DNA of 9,710 nt. It comes from Chloroflexota bacterium. Its GTDB lineage: Bacteria; Chloroflexota; Dehalococcoidia; Lucifugimonadales; JAPUKM01. Both the position numbers and the translations under genes were made by a program. Of the stretch, positions 6,955 to 9,710 are shown piece by piece (within the stretch, counting starts at the first letter, position 1; every line of letters begins with the position of its first letter). The stretch covers positions 1 through 9,710 of the forward strand of contig JAPUKM010000232.1 in NCBI GenBank assembly GCA_027295645.1, given 5' to 3'. Under the pieces are notes generated by a model that saw only the letters and a program-made list of their open reading frames with translations, was not told where the DNA came from and made no database searches.

Positions 6955-7040
6955 TGGCCTTGACAGGCAGCTTTGCGCCGATAAGGAAGTGATCCCAGCG
7001 TGTCTTTGTGTGTGCGTAGGCCGTACGGTCGGCTCTAGCT

Positions 7041-7847
7041 TCACGTTACATCTTGTAGCTGAGCTACGCTGAAGATAACGTGGAACGGCATGCAGTAGAT
7101 AACCACGCTGTTCTGGGCAGTCACGTCGATATCATCGGGTATGGGGTAATTCTGGTTGCCAATGTTGCCCTTTAGCTTGCCAAGGTCGACATACCCAGGG
7201 GTCTTGACATCGTTTTGCCGGCCAGGATTCTGGTGAGGTGTGAGAATTACATGCAGGTCCGGGCCATTAGTGGTTTTGAAGTCTTCTAGTCTGAGCAGAT
7301 GGGAGCCGTCCGGGCCCCTGTAAATGGTTACCTGGCCGCTTCCCTTGTGGAAACTGTCCTGGTCGCGGAAGTTTCCGGTCTTGAGCATGACCGGCCCGAC
7401 TGTTGGCTCAGTTGGTGAACCAGAGATTACTGGGACGGCTGTAGAGGTAGCGGGCATCTCGTCGCCAGTCTTCATCATGGTGTCAGGTATGGCCTCGTCA
7501 AACTCTTGATCGATATGGGCCATACCAGCCATGATCTGCTCCACATCTTCGCGGTCCATATCTGCGGGGACCTCAGCGGTGTTCGCAAAGGGAAACTCCT
7601 CCTCCACCGTCACGTTGGTGAATAGCGGAGAGCCGAGATCGTAGCTGATAAAGGTGACCAGGGCCAGTGCCGGGATGCCGAAGATCGCGAATGGCAGCCT
7701 ACGTTGCCATGCAAACATGTGCCACCCTCTACGGTATCCAAAGGCAATAGCCACAGCTATAGCAGCAAGAAGGCCAACGGCGATGGGCCACCTGTACGGG
7801 TAGAGGTCAGCGGCTATCCGCTCAAGTTCGCCGAAAAATTCGGCCAT
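7041..7847 (-). CDS. membrane-anchored DM13-domain protein (putative extracytoplasmic redox protein)
   Basis: 268 residues. Two hydrophobic helices lie at about 20-38 and 51-69, separated by a positively charged loop (YRRGWHMFAWQRR). By the positive-inside rule both ends face outward. An acidic, Met-rich linker (about 80-150) leads to a DM13 domain at about 153-265. Supporting motifs are KTGNF at the start, LLRLEDFKTTNGPDLHV (184-200), YVDLGKLKGNIGNQNYPIP (219-237), and SVVIYCMPFHVIFSVAQL with the single conserved Cys252. The DM13 family has been proposed, mainly from bioinformatics, to have a cytochrome- or DOMON-like redox role with the cysteine at the active site; the function here is inferred. 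AAAGGA (7854-7859) lies 6 bases before the ATG. The gene follows the dehydrogenase by 84 bases on the same strand, so they could share a transcript. Confidence 0.87.
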   Translation of the reverse strand: MAEFFGELERIAADLYPYRWPIAVGLLAAIAVAIAFGYRRGWHMFAWQRRLPFAIFGIPALALVTFISYDLGSPLFTNVTVEEEFPFANTAEVPADMDREDVEQIMAGMAHIDQEFDEAIPDTMMKTGDEMPATSTAVPVISGSPTEPTVGPVMLKTGNFRDQDSFHKGSGQVTIYRGPDGSHLLRLEDFKTTNGPDLHVILTPHQNPGRQNDVKTPGYVDLGKLKGNIGNQNYPIPDDIDVTAQNSVVIYCMPFHVIFSVAQLQDVT

Positions 7848-7913
7848 ACTGGTTCCTTTCGGTCTTCTCGGACGGTTTTTCTACGCTACCTCTACATGCC
7901 CTGGATTCATGAC

Positions 7914-7925
7914 CTTGCCGGCAAG
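7914..7925. repeat. perfect 12-base palindrome between dehydrogenase and DM13 genes
   Basis: CTTGCCGGCAAG has no central loop, so it suits a dimeric DNA-binding protein better than a terminator hairpin. It begins 6 bases beyond the dehydrogenase stop codon and 66 bases upstream of the DM13 start on the minus strand, a plausible operator position for the DM13 gene. Confidence 0.3.
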
Positions 7926-7931
7926 CTATCG

Positions 7932-8996
7932 CTACCCCACCAGTCGGGCTATCTCGTCGCCCACCTGTGAAGTGGAGGCAGTGCCCCCCAGGTCCGGCGT
8001 GAGCAGCCGGCCTTGGGCCAGGGTCGTCTCCACCGCTGTGCGTATCTCAGCCGCCGCTTGAGCCTCGCCAAGGTGGTCCAGCATCATGGCTGCCGATAGA
8101 ATGGCGGCCATCGGATTGGCGATGCCCTTGCCGGTGATGTCCGGGGCACTGCCGTGGACCGGCTCGAAGGCGGAGGGGAACCGCCTCTCCGGGTTGATGT
8201 TGCCGCTTGGTGCAAGGCCCATGCTGCCGGTGACCTGGGCAGCGATATCCGAAAGGATATCGCCGAACAGATTGCTCGCGACGATGACGTCAAACGCCTC
8301 CGGGTTGCGGACCAGGTTCATGCTGGCGGCGTCCACCAGCAAAGAGTCGGTCTGGATTTCAGGGTACTCCATCGCCACTTCACGGAAAACCCTGTCCCAG
8401 AACACCATGCTGTGGCGCATGGCGTTGGATTTGGTCACGGAGGTCACCTTGCGCTTCCCGGCCCGCCTCTGGGCAAGCTCGAAGGCATAGCGGATGATCC
8501 GCTCGGTGCCATGGCGGGTGAACACGGCCGTCTGGATGCTGATCTCCTGGGGTGTCTCGTGGTATATGCCGCCTCCCATGTCGGTGTACTCGCCCTCGGT
8601 GTTCTCCCGGACCACCACCAGGTCAATGGACCCGGCGTCCCTGTCGCGCAGAGGGGACTGGATGCCCTCATAGAGGATGTTGGGCCGGAGGCAGACGTAC
8701 TGGTCGAAGGAGCGGCGGATGGGCAGGAGCAGCCCGTGTAGGGTCACGTGGTCGGGGATGTCCGTGTGTCCCACCGCGCCGAAGTAGATGGCGTCGAAAG
8801 GGAGAAGGGCCTGGAGGCCATCCTCCGGCATCATCCGGCCCTGTTTGGCGTAATAGTCAGAGCCCCACTCGAACTCGGTGAAATCGAAGGTGATCTCGAA
8901 GTGGTGGCCCGCCGCCTGGAGCACCTTTATGCCCTCGGCAACCACCTCCGGTCCGATGCCGTCTCCTGAGATGACGGCGATGAAGTAGCTTGTCAT
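7932..8996 (-). CDS. tartrate dehydrogenase / D-malate dehydrogenase (decarboxylating), isopropylmalate dehydrogenase superfamily
   Basis: NAD-dependent oxidation, usually with decarboxylation, of a D-malate- or tartrate-type 2-hydroxyacid, giving pyruvate or related keto acids. 354 residues, close to the 360 or so of the TtuC/DmlA group. It has the N-terminal ISGDGIGPEVV loop (9-19), substrate-contact arginines in LPIRRSF (R94, R95), R104 and R130 (VVVRENTEGEY), K189 in VTKSNAMRHS, and the metal aspartates D222 (VDAASM), D246 and D250 (NLFGDILSD). The NAD-binding segment is EPVHGSAPDITGKGIANP (278-295), with D286, the acidic residue usual in NAD-preferring members. The HGLLLPIRR segment favours the tartrate/D-malate subgroup over true LeuB, though 3-isopropylmalate cannot be ruled out by eye. 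No leu genes are nearby. AGGAG (9002-9006) lies 5 bases before the ATG. It is divergent from the M28 peptidase. Confidence 0.9.
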   Translation of the reverse strand: MTSYFIAVISGDGIGPEVVAEGIKVLQAAGHHFEITFDFTEFEWGSDYYAKQGRMMPEDGLQALLPFDAIYFGAVGHTDIPDHVTLHGLLLPIRRSFDQYVCLRPNILYEGIQSPLRDRDAGSIDLVVVRENTEGEYTDMGGGIYHETPQEISIQTAVFTRHGTERIIRYAFELAQRRAGKRKVTSVTKSNAMRHSMVFWDRVFREVAMEYPEIQTDSLLVDAASMNLVRNPEAFDVIVASNLFGDILSDIAAQVTGSMGLAPSGNINPERRFPSAFEPVHGSAPDITGKGIANPMAAILSAAMMLDHLGEAQAAAEIRTAVETTLAQGRLLTPDLGGTASTSQVGDEIARLVG

Positions 8997-9100
8997 CGAA
9001 TCTCCTCTCCGTTTCGGTGGTCAGATTGCGACGGAACAGGTAGTGCCAGAGCGACTTGAGTGATAATCTGGGTCATAGCCACCAGGTCGGAAGCTCCTGA

Positions 9101-9111
9101 TGACCACGTCA
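9101..9111. repeat. short palindrome in the divergent dehydrogenase / peptidase region
   Basis: TGAC-CAC-GTCA is an 11-base dyad with 4-base arms, near the middle of the 202-base region between the two divergent genes. It could be an operator. I found no clear -35/-10 pair on either strand in this region, so the promoters of these two genes are unassigned. Confidence 0.2.
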
Positions 9112-9198
9112 GCCTGGCATGCCAAACGTTGGAGCTGCTCACTTCCAAGCAATTCTACTAGCGTCTTCGAACGACGGCAATCGGCGGTTGCTTACCTT

Positions 9199-9710
9199 AT
9201 GACCGAACCATTGGACGTTGGGCAACTGGTTCAGAGCATCGACGCCGAGAGGTTGCGGGCTCACGTTGCCCGTTTGAGCGAAGGCGACCGTCATCCCGTG
9301 TACAGCGCTGACCGGCACGCCGCCGCCGCAGGCTACATTGCAGCCGCCTTTGAGGAGGCGACGCTCCGCGTGCGTGTCCACCCGTTCACAAAGGGAGAGC
9401 TTGAGGGGAGAAACCTGATAGCCGCCATACCGGGCGGCCAGCCGGAACTCTCCCCCATCCTCGTGTGCGGCCACTACGACTCGGTGGCCGGATCACCGGG
9501 CGCCGATGATAACGCCAGTGGCGTGGCCGCCCTCCTGGAGTGCGCCCGTGTGCTCTCCGGTGTGACGCTTCGGCGGCCGGTGGAGTTCGCTGCCCTCGAC
9601 ATGGAGGAGCGCCAGCCTGTGGAGGGAGCGTTGCTCGGGGGCAGCGCCCTGGCTGAAGAGGCGAAGCGGGGCCGCCCGTACGAAGGGGTGTACAACCTGG
9701 AGATGATCGG
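9199..9710 (+). CDS. M28-family zinc metallopeptidase, 3' partial
   Basis: Zinc-dependent exopeptidase-type hydrolase, probably an aminopeptidase or a related amidohydrolase. The first 170 residues are visible; the gene runs off the right edge. GHYDS supplies metal ligand H92, GADDNASGVAALLE supplies the bridging Asp (D103), and LDMEE supplies the catalytic Glu pair (E136 general base, E137 ligand), followed by the usual GS turn. NLEMIG ends the window with Glu168 where the aminopeptidase subgroup often has Asp. No signal peptide is seen, so it is probably cytoplasmic. The ATG at 9199 gives the usual helical start (DAERLRAHVARLSEG); the frame is open back to 9079 with another ATG at 9100, but the extra residues look non-conserved. 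No strong ribosome site precedes either ATG. The last His ligand lies outside the window. Confidence 0.88.
   Translation, partial: MTEPLDVGQLVQSIDAERLRAHVARLSEGDRHPVYSADRHAAAAGYIAAAFEEATLRVRVHPFTKGELEGRNLIAAIPGGQPELSPILVCGHYDSVAGSPGADDNASGVAALLECARVLSGVTLRRPVEFAALDMEERQPVEGALLGGSALAEEAKRGRPYEGVYNLEMI

Noticed and set aside
6957..7035. Possible terminators after pncB (GCCT-TGAC-AGGC at 6957-6968 and GCCG/CGGC near 7022-7035)
   Set aside because: Stems are only about 4 base pairs and neither is followed by a convincing T-tract on the expected strand.
8154..8741. Plus-strand open frame of 195 codons inside the dehydrogenase gene
   Set aside because: Antisense to conserved catalytic segments of the dehydrogenase; the composition is that of a GC-rich shadow frame.
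1..9710. Mobile elements, CRISPR arrays, toxin-antitoxin or defence genes
   Set aside because: No transposase, integrase, regularly spaced repeats, terminal inverted repeats or defence-type domains were seen on either strand.

Overview
The window reads as chromosomal DNA from a GC-rich bacterium, most probably an uncultured Chloroflexota lineage (Dehalococcoidia or SAR202-like). That assignment is an inference from gene content: a membrane-anchored DM13-domain protein, a fused FAD/Fe-S 2-hydroxyacid dehydrogenase, an M28 peptidase, a lipoprotein with a Thr/Pro-rich linker, and a cytoplasmic GAF-type histidine kinase. No rRNA, tRNA, CRISPR array, insertion sequence or phage gene is visible. 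The window is compactly coding and looks like ordinary metabolic and regulatory genome, not a defence or mobile island.

Layout, left to right. (1) A gene entering from the left edge encodes most of a GlcD-GlcF type fusion (FAD-linked oxidase plus two Fe-S motifs plus two CCG domains), with very strong C-ending codon bias. (2) 40 bases later on the same strand is a small secreted lipoprotein. (3) A 283-base convergent intergenic region holds several inverted repeats. (4) On the minus strand a histidine kinase is followed by an OmpR/PhoB-type response regulator, a complete two-component system. (5) Divergent from the kinase is nicotinate phosphoribosyltransferase (pncB). It has a near-consensus sigma-70 promoter whose position shows that translation starts at 5581 and leaves a leader of about 100 nt. 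(6) Convergent with pncB is a minus-strand DM13 protein with two N-terminal membrane helices. (7) Just upstream of it on the same strand is a tartrate/D-malate dehydrogenase of the isopropylmalate dehydrogenase superfamily. (8) Divergent from that, an M28 zinc peptidase begins at 9199 and runs off the right edge.

Functional links. The kinase and regulator almost certainly work together, and their upstream region is shared with pncB, so local control of NAD salvage is possible but unproven. The left-edge oxidase and the dehydrogenase both oxidise 2-hydroxyacids, one feeding electrons through FAD/Fe-S and the other reducing NAD+. The DM13 protein is likely an extracytoplasmic redox protein. I did not find a convincing previously undescribed system. 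The points most worth checking are the pncB leader, the DM13 protein and the structured convergent intergenic region.
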